A stretch of DNA of 38,369 nt, from positions 1 to 38,369 of the forward strand of contig JAGXRD010000141.1 in assembly GCA_018336035.1 (NCBI GenBank). Direction: 5' to 3'. The position numbers were made by a program, and so were the translations under genes. Under the pieces are notes generated by a model. It had not been told where the DNA came from. It saw only the letters and a list, made by a program, of their open reading frames with translations, and searched no databases. Positions 1-9,893 of the stretch are shown here, piece by piece. Every line of letters starts with the position of its first letter. Within the stretch, counting starts at the first letter, position 1. This stretch comes from Alphaproteobacteria bacterium (GTDB lineage: Bacteria > Pseudomonadota > Alphaproteobacteria > Ferrovibrionales > Ferrovibrionaceae).

Positions 1-597
1 GGCGGCAAGCCGCTGATGCAGGTCGATGGGCTGCTGCTGACGGCGGGCGACAGCCTGCTGTTGCAGGGCGGTTCGGGCAACGGCAAGACCACCTTGCTGC
101 GCGCCATCGCCGGACTCTGGCCCTTCGGCCAGGGCAGCCTGCAACGCGCCAGCGATGACGCCAGCCTGTTCCTGCCGCAGAAGCCGTATCTGCCGCATGG
201 GTCCTTGCGCGCCGCACTCTCCTATCCGCGCGATCCGGCTGCCTTCAGTGACGCCGAGTATCGTGCCGCTCTGGCGGCGCTGGATCTAGGCAAACTGGAG
301 TCGCAGCTGGATGAAGACGCGGCCTGGGACCAGCGCCTGAGCGGTGGCGAGCAGCAGCGCGTGCAGCTCGCCCGCGCCCTGCTGATGAAGCCGCGCTGGC
401 TCTATCTGGATGAGGCGACCGCCGCACTGGACGACGCCAGCGAGCAGAAAGCGCTGGCGGCCCTGCGCGCAGCATTGCCACAGACGGCAATCCTCAGCAT
501 CGGGCACAAGCCCGCACTGCAGGAATTCCATCACCACAAGCGGATGCTGGAAGCTGGTGCGGTGGGTGAGCCGGCAAGATTAGTGATGGCGGGTTAA
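1..597 (+). CDS. ABC transporter ATP-binding domain (YddA/SbmA-like), 5' truncated
   Basis: The reading frame is open from base 1, so this is the C-terminal nucleotide-binding domain of a longer protein whose membrane part lies left of the window. It shows Walker A (GGSGNGKTT), a Q-loop region (FLPQKPYLPHGSL), the signature LSGGEQQR and Walker B (WLYLDEATAALDD), ending with the switch-His region (SIGHKP). The pattern PYLPxGSLRxALxYP and the short C-terminal tail are typical of fused permease-ATPase proteins of the YddA / ABC_membrane_2 group, which act as inner-membrane homodimers; the substrate cannot be told. It converges on htpX, with a repeat element filling the gap. The ATPase assignment is firm; the subfamily is an inference. 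Confidence 0.9.
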   Translation, partial: GGKPLMQVDGLLLTAGDSLLLQGGSGNGKTTLLRAIAGLWPFGQGSLQRASDDASLFLPQKPYLPHGSLRAALSYPRDPAAFSDAEYRAALAALDLGKLESQLDEDAAWDQRLSGGEQQRVQLARALLMKPRWLYLDEATAALDDASEQKALAALRAALPQTAILSIGHKPALQEFHHHKRMLEAGAVGEPARLVMAG

Positions 598-605
598 GCC
601 TCAAT

Positions 606-711
606 CGTCATCCCGGCCGAGCTTTTTGCGAGAGCCGGGATCCCATTTTTAGTCGCGAAAAAAGAAAATGGGACCCCGGCCAGGAAAGATTTTCTCGGGC
701 CCGGGGTGACG
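606..711. repeat. REP-like intergenic inverted repeat, copy A
   Basis: This sits between the convergent 3' ends of the ABC gene and htpX. The outer ends are CGTCATCCCGG and CCCGGGGTGACG, nearly inverted repeats. An inner pair, GGATCCCATTTT and AAAATGGGACCCC, forms a second stem around an A-rich centre. It has the same architecture as the elements at 3386-3453 and 14082-14169. It could serve both genes as a terminator; whether it is a mobile REP/MITE remnant is an inference. Confidence 0.75.
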
Positions 712-719
712 GTGAAGGT

Positions 720-1703
720 TTAGCGGCGATTGCCCCAGGGCGAGAAGCGCCGACCACGGCCTGAACTCGGCACCGAGCCACCGCCCGACGACGTCGCCGG
801 ACGTACTGGCATCGGCGAGGCCGCAGCCGCCGCGTAAGACGGTTGCGCGCCGCGCATGCCACCCGCCAGCTGCATCAGCGCCGCGACGCGGTTCTCGGTG
901 CTGGGATGCGTCGAGAACAGGCTGTCCATCGCGCCGCCATGCAGCGGGTTGATGATGAACATATGCGCGGTGGCCGGATTGCCCTCGGCCTGCTGGTTGG
1001 GCACGCGTTCGACCGTGCCGCTGATCCGCTGCAGCGCCGAAGCCAGCGCCTGCGGATTGCCGCTGATCTCGGCGCCGGCCTTGTCGGCCTCGTATTCGCG
1101 GCTCCGGCTGATCGCCATCTGCACCAGCATGGCGGCGACCGGCGCCAGGATCATCACGGCAATGCTGCCGATGATGCCCAGGCCACTGCGGTTGCCGTCG
1201 GAGCTGCGCCCGCCGAAGAACATGGCGAAATTCGCCAGCATGCCGATAGCGCCCGCCAGCGTGGCCGTCACCGTCATGATCAGGGTGTCACGGTTTTTCA
1301 CATGAGCCAGCTCATGCGCCATCACGCCGGCGATTTCCTCGCGGCTGAGACTGTGCAACAGCCCGGTGGTGGCCGCCACGGCGGCGTTTTCCGGATTGCG
1401 GCCGGTGGCGAAGGCATTGGGCTGGTCGTTGTCGATGACATAGACCTTGGGCATCGGCAGGCCGGCGCGCTGCGCCAGCTGCTGCACCAGGCCATAGAAT
1501 TCCGGCGCGGTCTGCGCATCCACTTCGCGCGCGCCATACATCGACAGCACCATCCTGTCGCTGTTCCAGTAGGCGAACAGGTTCATCGCAGCGGCCACAG
1601 CCAGCGCGATCAGCATGCCGCTCTCGCCGCCGATCAGGAAGCCGACCGCGCCGAACAGCGCCGTCATGGCGGCCAGCAGCAGACCCGTCTTGAAGTAGTT
1701 CAT
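720..1703 (-). CDS. htpX: Zinc metalloprotease HtpX homologue (M48)
   Basis: HtpX is an inner-membrane zinc protease that degrades misfolded membrane proteins together with FtsH. The 327-residue product has two hydrophobic segments at about 5-25 and 28-45, the zinc motif HELAH at 130-134, and two further hydrophobic stretches at about 145-165 and 178-198. The third zinc ligand is expected in the motif SREYEAD at 201-207. The C-terminal 40 residues are Ser/Pro/Arg-rich, as in many alphaproteobacterial HtpX. The ATG is preceded by a purine-rich GAGGGTTGAG. It is divergent from the DUF1674 gene. Length and motif order match the family; confidence in function is high. Confidence 0.95.
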   Translation of the reverse strand: MNYFKTGLLLAAMTALFGAVGFLIGGESGMLIALAVAAAMNLFAYWNSDRMVLSMYGAREVDAQTAPEFYGLVQQLAQRAGLPMPKVYVIDNDQPNAFATGRNPENAAVAATTGLLHSLSREEIAGVMAHELAHVKNRDTLIMTVTATLAGAIGMLANFAMFFGGRSSDGNRSGLGIIGSIAVMILAPVAAMLVQMAISRSREYEADKAGAEISGNPQALASALQRISGTVERVPNQQAEGNPATAHMFIINPLHGGAMDSLFSTHPSTENRVAALMQLAGGMRGAQPSYAAAAASPMPVRPATSSGGGSVPSSGRGRRFSPWGNRR

Positions 1704-1797
1704 CTCTCAACCCTCTTCTGCGGGCCGGAACTAGGCAGCCGGTCCGCACCGCTATATGTAAGGACGCAGACCCCCTCCGCAAGATGGTCCAGTTGCC

Positions 1798-2028
1798 ATG
1801 GCCGACGATCCGAAACCTGCTCCCCCCATCAGTCACACGGCTGCCCTCAACCCGGACGGCTATGCCACCGATGCCCGGCCGGTCGACCCCAAAACCGGCA
1901 AGCCGCTGGCGCCGGCCCAGCCGGCGATCAAGCTGACCCAGGCAGCCGGCGAGGAAGACGGCCCCAAGGGACCTGAACCCACCCGCTACGGCGACTGGGA
2001 ACGCAAGGGTATCGTCTCGGACTTCTGA
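1798..2028 (+). CDS. DUF1674 protein, SdhAF4-type succinate dehydrogenase assembly factor
   Basis: This small 76-residue protein has a disordered, Pro-rich N-terminal part and ends in the family hallmark GPEPTRYGDWERKGIVSDF (residues 58-76). That tail defines DUF1674, the bacterial relatives of mitochondrial SDHAF4, which help assemble flavinylated succinate dehydrogenase subunit A. The ATG lies 94 bases from the htpX start on the opposite strand, so the two genes share a divergent promoter region. No sdh genes are nearby. The family call is firm from the C-terminal motif; the role is carried over from the family. Confidence 0.88.
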   Translation: MADDPKPAPPISHTAALNPDGYATDARPVDPKTGKPLAPAQPAIKLTQAAGEEDGPKGPEPTRYGDWERKGIVSDF

Positions 2029-2156
2029 GCCCCTATCTGGGGGCCGATTAAGCCCAATTTGCGGCATTTGCGCCGCCGTCGACGCCTTGCGCCTCCCCTG
2101 CCCATGCCTATACTCCGGCGCGATTTTTCGTCTTTTCCCAAGCAGGAGTGCGCCCG

Positions 2157-3377
<1,221 letters not shown>

Positions 3378-3385
3378 TTCTCATT

Positions 3386-3453
3386 CGTCATCCCCGCGAA
3401 AGCGGGGATCCAGACAGCAGAAAGACTGGGTTCCCGCTTTCGCGGGAACGACG
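3386..3453. repeat. REP-like intergenic inverted repeat, copy B
   Basis: It begins CGTCATCCCCGCG and ends CGCGGGAACGACG, with inner hairpins CCCCGCgaaaGCGGGG and TTCCCGCtttcGCGGGAA. It lies 8 bases downstream of the argG stop codon. This is the shortest and most regular of the three related elements in the window, and matches a repeat type widely seen at 3' ends of proteobacterial genes. Confidence 0.8.
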
Positions 3454-3464
3454 ATTAATTTTTT

Positions 3465-3492
3465 AAGCGCGGAGAGAAATCTCCGCGCTTTT
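3465..3492. terminator. Rho-independent terminator after argG
   Basis: A perfect 10-bp stem (AAGCGCGGAG at 3465-3474 with CTCCGCGCTT at 3481-3490) encloses a 6-base loop and runs into TTTT. The upstream side is preceded by TTTTTT, so it could act on either strand. Confidence 0.8.
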
Positions 3493-3517
3493 CGTTTAAG
3501 TGCCACGCTTCGCTCAA

Positions 3518-3541
3518 GATAAATCAAGACTTTGATCTATC
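3518..3541. promoter_or_regulatory. Imperfect palindrome, possible operator
   Basis: Arms GATAAATCAA (3518-3527) and TTGATCTATC (3532-3541) are inverted repeats with one mismatch and a 4-base spacer. The core ATCAA-N4-TTGAT is the inverse arrangement of an FNR box, so it should not be called one. It lies about 200 bases ahead of the small gene at 3741 and downstream of the terminator, so a regulatory role is possible but unproven. Confidence 0.35.
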
Positions 3542-3740
3542 CTGATTTCCCCCGGAAAACCCTGCATTTTCTCGCTATGGCTTGGCTTTAGGTCGCGATC
3601 TTGTCACGTTCGGCCACAGTCTGGTCGCAACCCAACAGTCTGATTCCGCATTACTTTCAACTGGCACGACCCTGAGAGGGGCCGCAGTGCCGGAGCGCTT
3701 CATCATCCGGCCTGCTCCCGTAGAAGACAGGAGACCTGCC

Positions 3741-3956
3741 ATGATGACGACCATCACCCGCGTGGCCCCGACCACCGCCTACAAGCGCACCACCCGCGCC
3801 ACCGAACGCTATATGGAAGAGCGGCTGTGGCAGCGTGCCCTGCGGCTGAGCGACGAGGAGCGTGCGGCACATCTGCCGAAGAAGAAGCGCACCTTTGCCG
3901 AAGTCCTGCGCAACATGCGCGGCAAACTCGGCCGCCACGTCGATATCTACGTCTGA
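3741..3956 (+). CDS. Unknown 71-residue basic protein
   Basis: I do not recognise this protein. AGGAG at 3729-3733 sits 7 bases ahead of the tandem ATGATG, which supports the start at 3741 rather than any of the longer upstream options in the same frame. The product is basic and mostly helical by composition, with a run ERYMEERLWQRALRLSDEER followed by a lysine/arginine patch (KKKR) and no membrane segment or signal peptide. The gene converges on the sigma factor gene with only 3 bases between the stop codons. The codon use looks like that of its neighbours. It is probably a real gene, because the ribosome site and start fit well. Confidence 0.65.
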   Translation: MMTTITRVAPTTAYKRTTRATERYMEERLWQRALRLSDEERAAHLPKKKRTFAEVLRNMRGKLGRHVDIYV

Positions 3957-3959
3957 TTT

Positions 3960-4877
3960 CTATATGGCCTGCGGCGCGTAAGCCCTGAGCCGCGCCAGCT
4001 TGTCCGGGTTGCGCAGGATAAACACGTTGCGCAGGCTCTCTCCTCGTTCAGTTTTGGCAATATCCATCGCCAGCGCCAGATAGGGCGCGTCGCCATCGAA
4101 CAGGATCCAGCCCGGCTGGCCGTTGATCATGGCGAAGACGCGCCGGATATCGGCCGGAATCTTGTTGGAAATACCCACGAAGAAGCGCGCAATCTTGTCC
4201 GGCCCGTGGATCACGTTGATCGCAGCAGAGGCCTTGCCGCCGCCATCGCTCCACAGCATCGCATCCTCGGCCAGCAGGCCGGCGAATAGCGAGAGGTCAC
4301 CCGCCTTGGTGGCGGCGGCGAATTTCTGCGCCAGTGCGCGCGCCGCCGCCTCATCGGCCTCAAAACGCGGCCGCGCGTCTTTCAGATGTTTCTGCGCCCG
4401 GCTGACCAGCTGGCGGCAGGCGGCTTCGGATTTCTTCAGCGCCACGGCGATCTGCGGATAGTCGTAATCAAAGGCCTCGCGCAGCAGATAGGCGGCGCGT
4501 TCGGCCGGCGTCAGCCGCTCCATCACCATCAGCATGGCCATCGACAGGTCGTCGGCCATCTCATGCGCGTCTTCCGCATTGGGCAGCGGCGACACTTCCA
4601 GTTCGACCAATGGTTCCGGCAACCAGGTGCCGGGATAGTTTTCGCGTTCCAGCTTGGCGGCGCGCAGGCGGTCGATGCAGATGCGGGTGCAGGCGGTGAC
4701 CAGCCAGGCTTCCGGCGTCTGGACCAGGCTGCGGTCGGTCCGGTGCCAGCGCAGATAGGTATCCTGCACGGCATCCTCGGCATCGCCCACGCTGCCCAAC
4801 ATGCGATAGGCCAGGCCGAACAGGCGGCGGCGGTGCTTTTCAAAGGTCTCGGTTCCGGGGTCTGCGCCTGTGTCCAC
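3960..4877 (-). CDS. ECF41-type RNA polymerase sigma factor with SnoaL-like C-terminal domain
   Basis: The 305-residue product has sigma-70 region 2 (FGLAYRMLGSVGDAEDAVQDTYLRW) and region 4 (LTPAERAAYLLREAF ... ALKKSEAACRQLVSRA), then a C-terminal SnoaL-like domain. Three signatures of group ECF41 are present: WLPEP (about 85-89, in the linker), DGGGK (211-215) and NPDKL (290-294). In that group the C-terminal extension itself controls sigma activity, with no separate anti-sigma factor. Longer starts up to 4994 exist, but an ECF41-type promoter lies at 4910-4936, so translation must start downstream of it. The GTG at 4877 has GGAAAG a few bases ahead. The usual ECF41 neighbour, a carboxymuconolactone decarboxylase-like or oxidoreductase gene, is absent here. 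Confidence 0.9.
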   Translation of the reverse strand: MDTGADPGTETFEKHRRRLFGLAYRMLGSVGDAEDAVQDTYLRWHRTDRSLVQTPEAWLVTACTRICIDRLRAAKLERENYPGTWLPEPLVELEVSPLPNAEDAHEMADDLSMAMLMVMERLTPAERAAYLLREAFDYDYPQIAVALKKSEAACRQLVSRAQKHLKDARPRFEADEAAARALAQKFAAATKAGDLSLFAGLLAEDAMLWSDGGGKASAAINVIHGPDKIARFFVGISNKIPADIRRVFAMINGQPGWILFDGDAPYLALAMDIAKTERGESLRNVFILRNPDKLARLRAYAPQAI

Positions 4878-4909
4878 GGCTGGTCTTTCCGTTTTGCGTT
4901 CTATGTCCA

Positions 4910-4936
4910 GACGGACCACCCCGCCGATCTGTGACA
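4910..4936 (-). promoter_or_regulatory. ECF41-type promoter of the sigma factor gene
   Basis: On the minus strand TGTCACA (4936-4930) is followed by exactly 16 bases and then CGTC (4913-4910). As I recall the literature, TGTCACA and CGTC are the conserved -35 and -10 of ECF41-dependent promoters. The expected RNA start near 4900-4904 is just upstream of the GTG at 4877. This implies that the sigma factor activates its own gene. Confidence 0.75.
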
Positions 4937-5061
4937 GGCCCCCAAGACGCACAGGGGGAAAGCCTAACAATACCAGTATATTGTAAGATAACATCGAGCC
5001 CGGGAAGTCCGCAGGAAACAGACGATTGCTGCGTGAGAGTCAGGAAACGCCCAGAATCCAG

Positions 5062-6210
5062 ATGATGAAACGCACCCCCCTCCTCCTCTCCTCGCTCGTT
5101 GCCCTGGCCGTGATCGGCGGTGGCGCCTGGTGGCTGTGGTCGGCCCGCGCCGACACCAAGCCCAGTTTCCGCACCCAGGCCGTGGCCTTGGGCGATGTGG
5201 AGGACACCGTCTCGGCGGTGGGCGTGCTGCAGCCGCTGAACTATGTCGATGTCGGCACCCAGGTGTCGGGCCAGCTGCGCACGATCTACGTCGATTTCGG
5301 ACAGCGCGTGGAACAGGGCCAGCTGCTGGCGCAGATTGATCCCACCATCTACGAAGCCCGTGTTTCGGCTGACATTGCGAACCTGCAGGCGCTGCGCGCG
5401 CAGAAGACCGACAAGCAGGTGCAGCTTGGCCTCGCCGAACGCCAGTTCGAACGCCAGAAGAACCTGCTGGCCGGCCGCGCCACCAGCCAGGATGCCTATG
5501 ACAGCGCCGAAGCCGGTCGCCGCTCGCTGCAGGCGCAGATCGCCGTGCTGGACGCGCAGATCCAGCAGGGCGAGTCGACGCTGAAATCCGACCAGGCGAA
5601 TCTGAGCTACACCAAGATTTACGCGCCGATGACCGGCACGGTGGTGGATATCACCGCGCGCCAGGGCCAGACGCTGAATGCCAACCAGTCGGCGCCGATC
5701 GTGCTGCGCATCGCCGATCTCGACACCATGACGGTGAAGACGCAGGTGTCGGAAGCCGATGTGCCGAAGCTGACGCTCGGCATGACGGCTTACTTCACGA
5801 CGCTCGGCCAGCCCGACAAACGCCGCGAAGGCAAGCTGCGCCAGATCCTCCCCACCCCGGAAGTGGTCAACAACGTGGTGCTGTATTCGGCGCTGTTCGA
5901 TGTGGCCAATCCGGATAAAGACCTGCTGACGCAGATGAGCGCGCAGGTCTTCTTCGTGATCTCGAAGGCCGAGAACCTGCCGGTGGTGCCGATGGCCGCT
6001 TTGCGCCCCTTACCTCAAGGCAAGAAACGTTACGCGCTGCGCGTGATCGAGAATGGCCAGCCGGTGCGCCGCGTGGTCGACATCGCCGCCAGCAACCGCG
6101 TCAATGCCGCCGTCGCCAACAATGGTGTGAAGCCGGGCGAAGAGGTGGTGATCGACCTCGCCAATACTCGGCCCGCGCAGGGCGCCGCAGCGCGCCCGCC
6201 GCGTTTGTAA
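5062..6210 (+). CDS. macA: MacA-like periplasmic adaptor (membrane fusion protein)
   Basis: The adaptor links an ABC pump in the inner membrane to an outer-membrane channel. The N terminus has one hydrophobic anchor (about residues 5-25). The lipoyl-like half motif [18 protein letters not shown] is at about 64-81, an alpha-hairpin coiled coil at about 93-180, and the returning lipoyl half [13 protein letters not shown] at about 185-197. The beta-barrel ([17 protein letters not shown]) and membrane-proximal domains follow. The sequence closely follows E. coli MacA. ATG 5062 or 5065 gives a normal N terminus; a TTG at 5026 with AGGAAA ahead would add 12 residues. It is the first gene of macA-macB-outer membrane factor, divergent from the ECF41 gene. 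Confidence 0.9.
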   Translation: MMKRTPLLLSSLVALAVIGGGAWWLWSARADTKPSFRTQAVALGDVEDTVSAVGVLQPLNYVDVGTQVSGQLRTIYVDFGQRVEQGQLLAQIDPTIYEARVSADIANLQALRAQKTDKQVQLGLAERQFERQKNLLAGRATSQDAYDSAEAGRRSLQAQIAVLDAQIQQGESTLKSDQANLSYTKIYAPMTGTVVDITARQGQTLNANQSAPIVLRIADLDTMTVKTQVSEADVPKLTLGMTAYFTTLGQPDKRREGKLRQILPTPEVVNNVVLYSALFDVANPDKDLLTQMSAQVFFVISKAENLPVVPMAALRPLPQGKKRYALRVIENGQPVRRVVDIAASNRVNAAVANNGVKPGEEVVIDLANTRPAQGAAARPPRL

Positions 6211-6232
6211 CCGCCACCGAGGCACGAGCAGC

Positions 6233-8239
6233 ATGAACGTGATGCTCCCAGATGGCCCGAAGACTGGTAAAGAGACCACAACGCCGGTCGATCCGGCGCC
6301 GCTGATCTCCTTGCGCGACATCCGCAAGACCTATTACCGCGGCACGCTGGGCGTGGAAGTGCTGCATGGCATCTCGCTCGACATTCATGCCGGCGAATTC
6401 GTCGCCATCATGGGCGCGTCCGGTTCGGGCAAATCGACCCTGATGAATCTGATCGGCCTGCTGGACCGGCCCAGCACCGGCAGCTACCGTTTCGACGGCA
6501 GCGAAGTGGCAGCGCTGGATGCCGATGGCCGCGCGCTGCTGCGCCGCGAGGCATTCGGCTTCATCTTCCAGCAATACAACCTGCTGCCGACCGAGAGCGC
6601 CACCGCCAATGTGGAAATGCCGGCGATCTATGCCGGCCTGCCGCATGGCGAGCGGGTGAAGCGGGCTGAAGCCCTGCTGACCCAGCTCGGCCTGGCCGAA
6701 CGGCTGGATCACAAACCGACGCAGCTCTCGGGCGGCCAGCAGCAGCGCGTCTCGATCGCCCGTGCTTTGATGAATGGCGGCGCCGTGATCCTGGCCGACG
6801 AGCCCACCGGCGCGCTGGACAGCAAGAGCGGCGAAGAGGTGATGCGGCTGCTGCATGATCTCAATGCCCAAGGCCATACGATCCTGCTGATCACGCACGA
6901 CCATGACGTGGCCGCGCAGGCCAACCGCGTCATCGAGCTAAAGGATGGCAGTATCGTCTCGGATCGCGCGGTGGAGCATGCCGAACCGAACCCGCCGCCG
7001 GCGCAGCCGAAACGCCCTGAACGCAATCGCAAAACCGGCTTCGCGCCCTTCGACGTGCTGGAAGCCGGCCGCATGGCGTTGCAGGCCCTGCGCAGCAACC
7101 TGCTGCGCACGCTGCTGACCCTGCTCGGCATCATCATCGGCGTGGCCTCGGTGGTGGCGATGCTGGCGATCGGCGACGGCGCCAAGCAGTCGGTGCTCGA
7201 CCGCATCACCGCGATGGGCACCAACCTGCTGCTGGTACGCCCCGGCGCGCCCAATATCCGCCAGTCCGGCGGCGTGACAGCCACACTGACCGCCGAAGAC
7301 GCCGAGGCGATCTCGGCCGAGGTGGGCAACATCCTCGCCTCGGTGCCGGAATATACCGGCAATGTCACTGTGCGCACCGGCGCGCGCGATTACGTGACGC
7401 AGGTCAATGCCACCACGGCGCCCTTCCCCATTGCTCGCGAATGGCCGGTGGCGGAAGGCATCTTCTTCTCCGAACAGGATGTGAAATCCTACCTGCCGGT
7501 GGCGGTGATTGGCCAGACGGTGGTGAACAACCTGTTCGAGGGCACCGACCCCATCGGCCGTTATGTGCTGCTGAACAACATCCCCTTCCAGGTCATCGGC
7601 ACCATGACGCCCAAGGGCGCCACGCCCTGGGGCGCCGACCAGGACGACATCATCTATGTGCCGCTCAGCACAGGCATGCTGCGGCTTTTCGGCCAGCGCT
7701 ATGTGCGCACCATCACAGTCCAGGTGCAGGACGTGACGAAGATCAATGACACACAGGAGGAGATACGCCAGCTTCTAATGGCGCGCCATCGTGCCGAGGA
7801 TTTCCAGATCCGCAACATGGCCTCCATCATCGAAACCGCCATGGAAACCCAGAACACTCTCACCATCCTGCTCGGCTCGATTGCCGCCATCTCGCTGCTG
7901 GTCGGCGGCATCGGCGTCATGAACATCATGCTGGTGAGCGTGACCGAACGCACGCGCGAGATCGGCGTACGCATGGCGACCGGCGCACGTCGGCTGAACA
8001 TCATGATGCAGTTCAATTCGGAAGCGCTGGCGATCTGCACGCTGGGCGGCCTGATCGGCGTCGCCCTGGGCCTTGGTGTCACCTGGCTATTCGCCTGGTT
8101 CGGCCGGCCGGTGATCTTCTCGGCCGAACCGGTGCTGCTCGCCTTCTTCTGCGCCTTCGCCACCGGGCTGCTGTTTGGCTATCTGCCGGCGCGCAAGGCT
8201 GCCGATCTCGATCCTGTCGTCGCCCTCGCCGCGGAATAA
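6233..8239 (+). CDS. macB: MacB-like ABC efflux pump (ATPase fused to FtsX-type permease)
   Basis: The 668-residue protein has an N-terminal ATPase domain with Walker [10 protein letters not shown] (61-69), signature LSGGQQQR (165-172) and Walker B ILADE (186-190). A first membrane helix follows at about 285-310, then a large periplasmic domain and three C-terminal membrane helices within about 540-660, including the FtsX-type block [15 protein letters not shown]. This is the MacB mechanotransmission architecture, which exports macrolides, peptides or lipids from the periplasm through an outer-membrane channel. It starts 22 bases after macA and ends 4 bases before the channel gene, so the three are co-transcribed. 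The substrate cannot be inferred. Confidence 0.93.
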   Translation: MNVMLPDGPKTGKETTTPVDPAPLISLRDIRKTYYRGTLGVEVLHGISLDIHAGEFVAIMGASGSGKSTLMNLIGLLDRPSTGSYRFDGSEVAALDADGRALLRREAFGFIFQQYNLLPTESATANVEMPAIYAGLPHGERVKRAEALLTQLGLAERLDHKPTQLSGGQQQRVSIARALMNGGAVILADEPTGALDSKSGEEVMRLLHDLNAQGHTILLITHDHDVAAQANRVIELKDGSIVSDRAVEHAEPNPPPAQPKRPERNRKTGFAPFDVLEAGRMALQALRSNLLRTLLTLLGIIIGVASVVAMLAIGDGAKQSVLDRITAMGTNLLLVRPGAPNIRQSGGVTATLTAEDAEAISAEVGNILASVPEYTGNVTVRTGARDYVTQVNATTAPFPIAREWPVAEGIFFSEQDVKSYLPVAVIGQTVVNNLFEGTDPIGRYVLLNNIPFQVIGTMTPKGATPWGADQDDIIYVPLSTGMLRLFGQRYVRTITVQVQDVTKINDTQEEIRQLLMARHRAEDFQIRNMASIIETAMETQNTLTILLGSIAAISLLVGGIGVMNIMLVSVTERTREIGVRMATGARRLNIMMQFNSEALAICTLGGLIGVALGLGVTWLFAWFGRPVIFSAEPVLLAFFCAFATGLLFGYLPARKAADLDPVVALAAE

Positions 8240-8243
8240 TCCC

Positions 8244-9710
8244 ATGACCTACCCCGCTTTCATTAGGCCTGTCCGCCTGACGGCTGCCGCCGTCCTGATG
8301 ATGACCGTCAGCGCCTGCTCGATGGTGCCCGACTATTTCAAGCCCACGGTGGAAACGCCGCAGACCTGGGACAGCCGGCAGGATGCGCTCAACCTCTGGC
8401 CCGATGCCCAGTGGTGGACTGGCTTCGGCTCGCCCGAGCTGAACCGCCTGATCAATGAGGCGCAGGCCAACAACACCGATCTGCGCGTCGCCGTCGCCCG
8501 TATCCGCCAGGCGGAAGCGCAGGCCAAGATTTCCGGCGCCGATCTCTATCCCACGCTGGGTGTCGATGCCGGCGCCAGCCGCACGCGCCAGGGCCGCCAG
8601 TCGCTCTCCAGCAGCACCGGCACCACGACGACCAGCAGTCGTGGCGGCGACGTCATCCGCAACAGCTATAGCGGCAATCTCACCGCCGGCTACCAGGTCG
8701 ACCTGTTCGGTGGCAACGACGCCACGGCCGATGCGGCGCTCACGCGCCTTGAATCCAGCCGCTACAACCGCGAAACCGTGGCGATCACGCTCTATTCCGA
8801 TATCGCCAGCACCTATTTCCAGCTGCTGTCGCTGCGCGACCGTATCCGGCTCGCCAATGAAACGCTCGGCCTGGCGCAGGGCATTCTCGATCTGCTGGAG
8901 ACCCAGCGCGCCAACGGTGCCATCACCGATTACGAAGTGGCACAGCAGCGCAGCAATGTCGCCACGCAGCGCGCGACGCTGGCGGGCCTGGAGCAGAACG
9001 AGCGCACCACGCTGGATGCGCTGGCGCTGCTGCTTGGCCGCCCGCCGCAGGGCTTTGTCGTGCTGGGCAATACGCTGGCCGCCATCACGCTGCCGCCGGT
9101 CACGGCCGGGCTACCGTCCGAACTGCTGCTGCGCCGGCCCGATATCCGCGCGGCGGAAGCCAATCTGCGCGCCGCCAATTTCGACGTGGGCGCTGCCCGC
9201 GCCGCGCGTTTCCCGAGTCTCGATCTCACCGGCCGCATTGGCAGCCAGGCCGGCAGCACCGGTGCGCTGTTCGATCCCGGCACCATGGTCTATTCGATTG
9301 CCGCCTCGCTAACCGCGCCGATCTTCCAGGGCGGCCGTCTGGAGGGCGGCGAACAGCTGTCGCGCGCCCAGAAGCTGGAACTGGAAGAGACCTATCGCGC
9401 CAGCATTCTCACGGCCTTCCGCGACACCGAAGACGCGCTTGGCGCCACGGTGAATACTGGCCGGCAATACGGCTTTGCTTCCGAGGCCTTCAACCAGGCC
9501 AACGATGCCTATCGCATTGTGGAAGCGCGCTATCGCGCCGGCACCGTCGGCTTCCTCGACCTGCTGGATGCGCAGCGCTCGGTCTTCTCGGCCAATGACA
9601 CGATGGTGCAGGCAGCCCTTGGCCGCTACAGCGCCAATGTCAGTCTCTATCGCGCGCTCGGCGGCGGCTGGGACGGCAGCACGCTCGGCCCGAAGACCTC
9701 GGCCAACTAA
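8244..9710 (+). CDS. Outer membrane factor lipoprotein, NodT/RND-type channel
   Basis: This is the TolC-like outer-membrane channel partner of MacAB. The 488-residue product starts with a lipoprotein signal peptide and lipobox VSAC (modified Cys25), followed by MVPDYFKPTVETPQTW, typical of the NodT group. Two outer-membrane efflux protein repeats follow, with hallmarks such as LRVAVARIRQAEAQ, LLLRRPDIRAAEANLRAAN and YRAGTVGFLDLLDAQR. The ATG at 8244, 4 bases after the macB stop, is chosen because it gives a complete lipoprotein signal; longer starts run into macB. Coupling with macB is likely. Confidence 0.92.
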   Translation: MTYPAFIRPVRLTAAAVLMMTVSACSMVPDYFKPTVETPQTWDSRQDALNLWPDAQWWTGFGSPELNRLINEAQANNTDLRVAVARIRQAEAQAKISGADLYPTLGVDAGASRTRQGRQSLSSSTGTTTTSSRGGDVIRNSYSGNLTAGYQVDLFGGNDATADAALTRLESSRYNRETVAITLYSDIASTYFQLLSLRDRIRLANETLGLAQGILDLLETQRANGAITDYEVAQQRSNVATQRATLAGLEQNERTTLDALALLLGRPPQGFVVLGNTLAAITLPPVTAGLPSELLLRRPDIRAAEANLRAANFDVGAARAARFPSLDLTGRIGSQAGSTGALFDPGTMVYSIAASLTAPIFQGGRLEGGEQLSRAQKLELEETYRASILTAFRDTEDALGATVNTGRQYGFASEAFNQANDAYRIVEARYRAGTVGFLDLLDAQRSVFSANDTMVQAALGRYSANVSLYRALGGGWDGSTLGPKTSAN

Positions 9711-9843
9711 AGCTTTCATTCACCATACTTCGCCGGAAGATTTTTCCGGTGCGGCAGGAAGTGCCGATGCGATAGCGCATACCGCGTTATTGCGGCGTAA
9801 CCGATTCAAACCCTTACCGGATGGTTAATGCACACACCCGCAT

Positions 9844-9859
9844 TGGCATGACATCTGCA
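9844..9859 (+). promoter_or_regulatory. Sigma-54 (-24/-12) promoter candidate
   Basis: The sequence TGGCATGACATCTGCA matches the RpoN consensus TGGCACG-N4-TTGCA at 10 of 12 fixed positions. The invariant GG and GC doublets are at exactly the right spacing, and the preceding base is T, as preferred. Transcription would begin near 9870, placing AGGAG (9882-9886) and the ATG at 9894 at natural distances. Confidence 0.7.
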
Positions 9860-9893
9860 ACTTCTGCTGCACAACAATGGCAGGAGCCGGAAG

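Larger units (their letters stand above)
3378..3740. other. Intergenic region: repeat, terminator and palindrome
   Basis: No gene is seen in these 363 bases. In order it holds a REP-like element (3386-3453), an intrinsic terminator hairpin (3465-3492) and an imperfect palindrome (3518-3541). After that comes an AT-moderate stretch with no clear sigma-70 promoter that leads to the AGGAG of the next gene at 3729-3733. Confidence 0.6.

Noticed and set aside
843-1976. Plus-strand frame (377 codons) opposite htpX
   Set aside because: It covers htpX in antisense and overlaps the DUF1674 gene in another frame; no protein features.
9733-9749. CCGGAA...TTCCGG hairpin after the outer membrane factor gene, considered as a terminator
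   Set aside because: The stem is only 6 bp and is not followed by a T run; it may still contribute, but the evidence is too weak to list.
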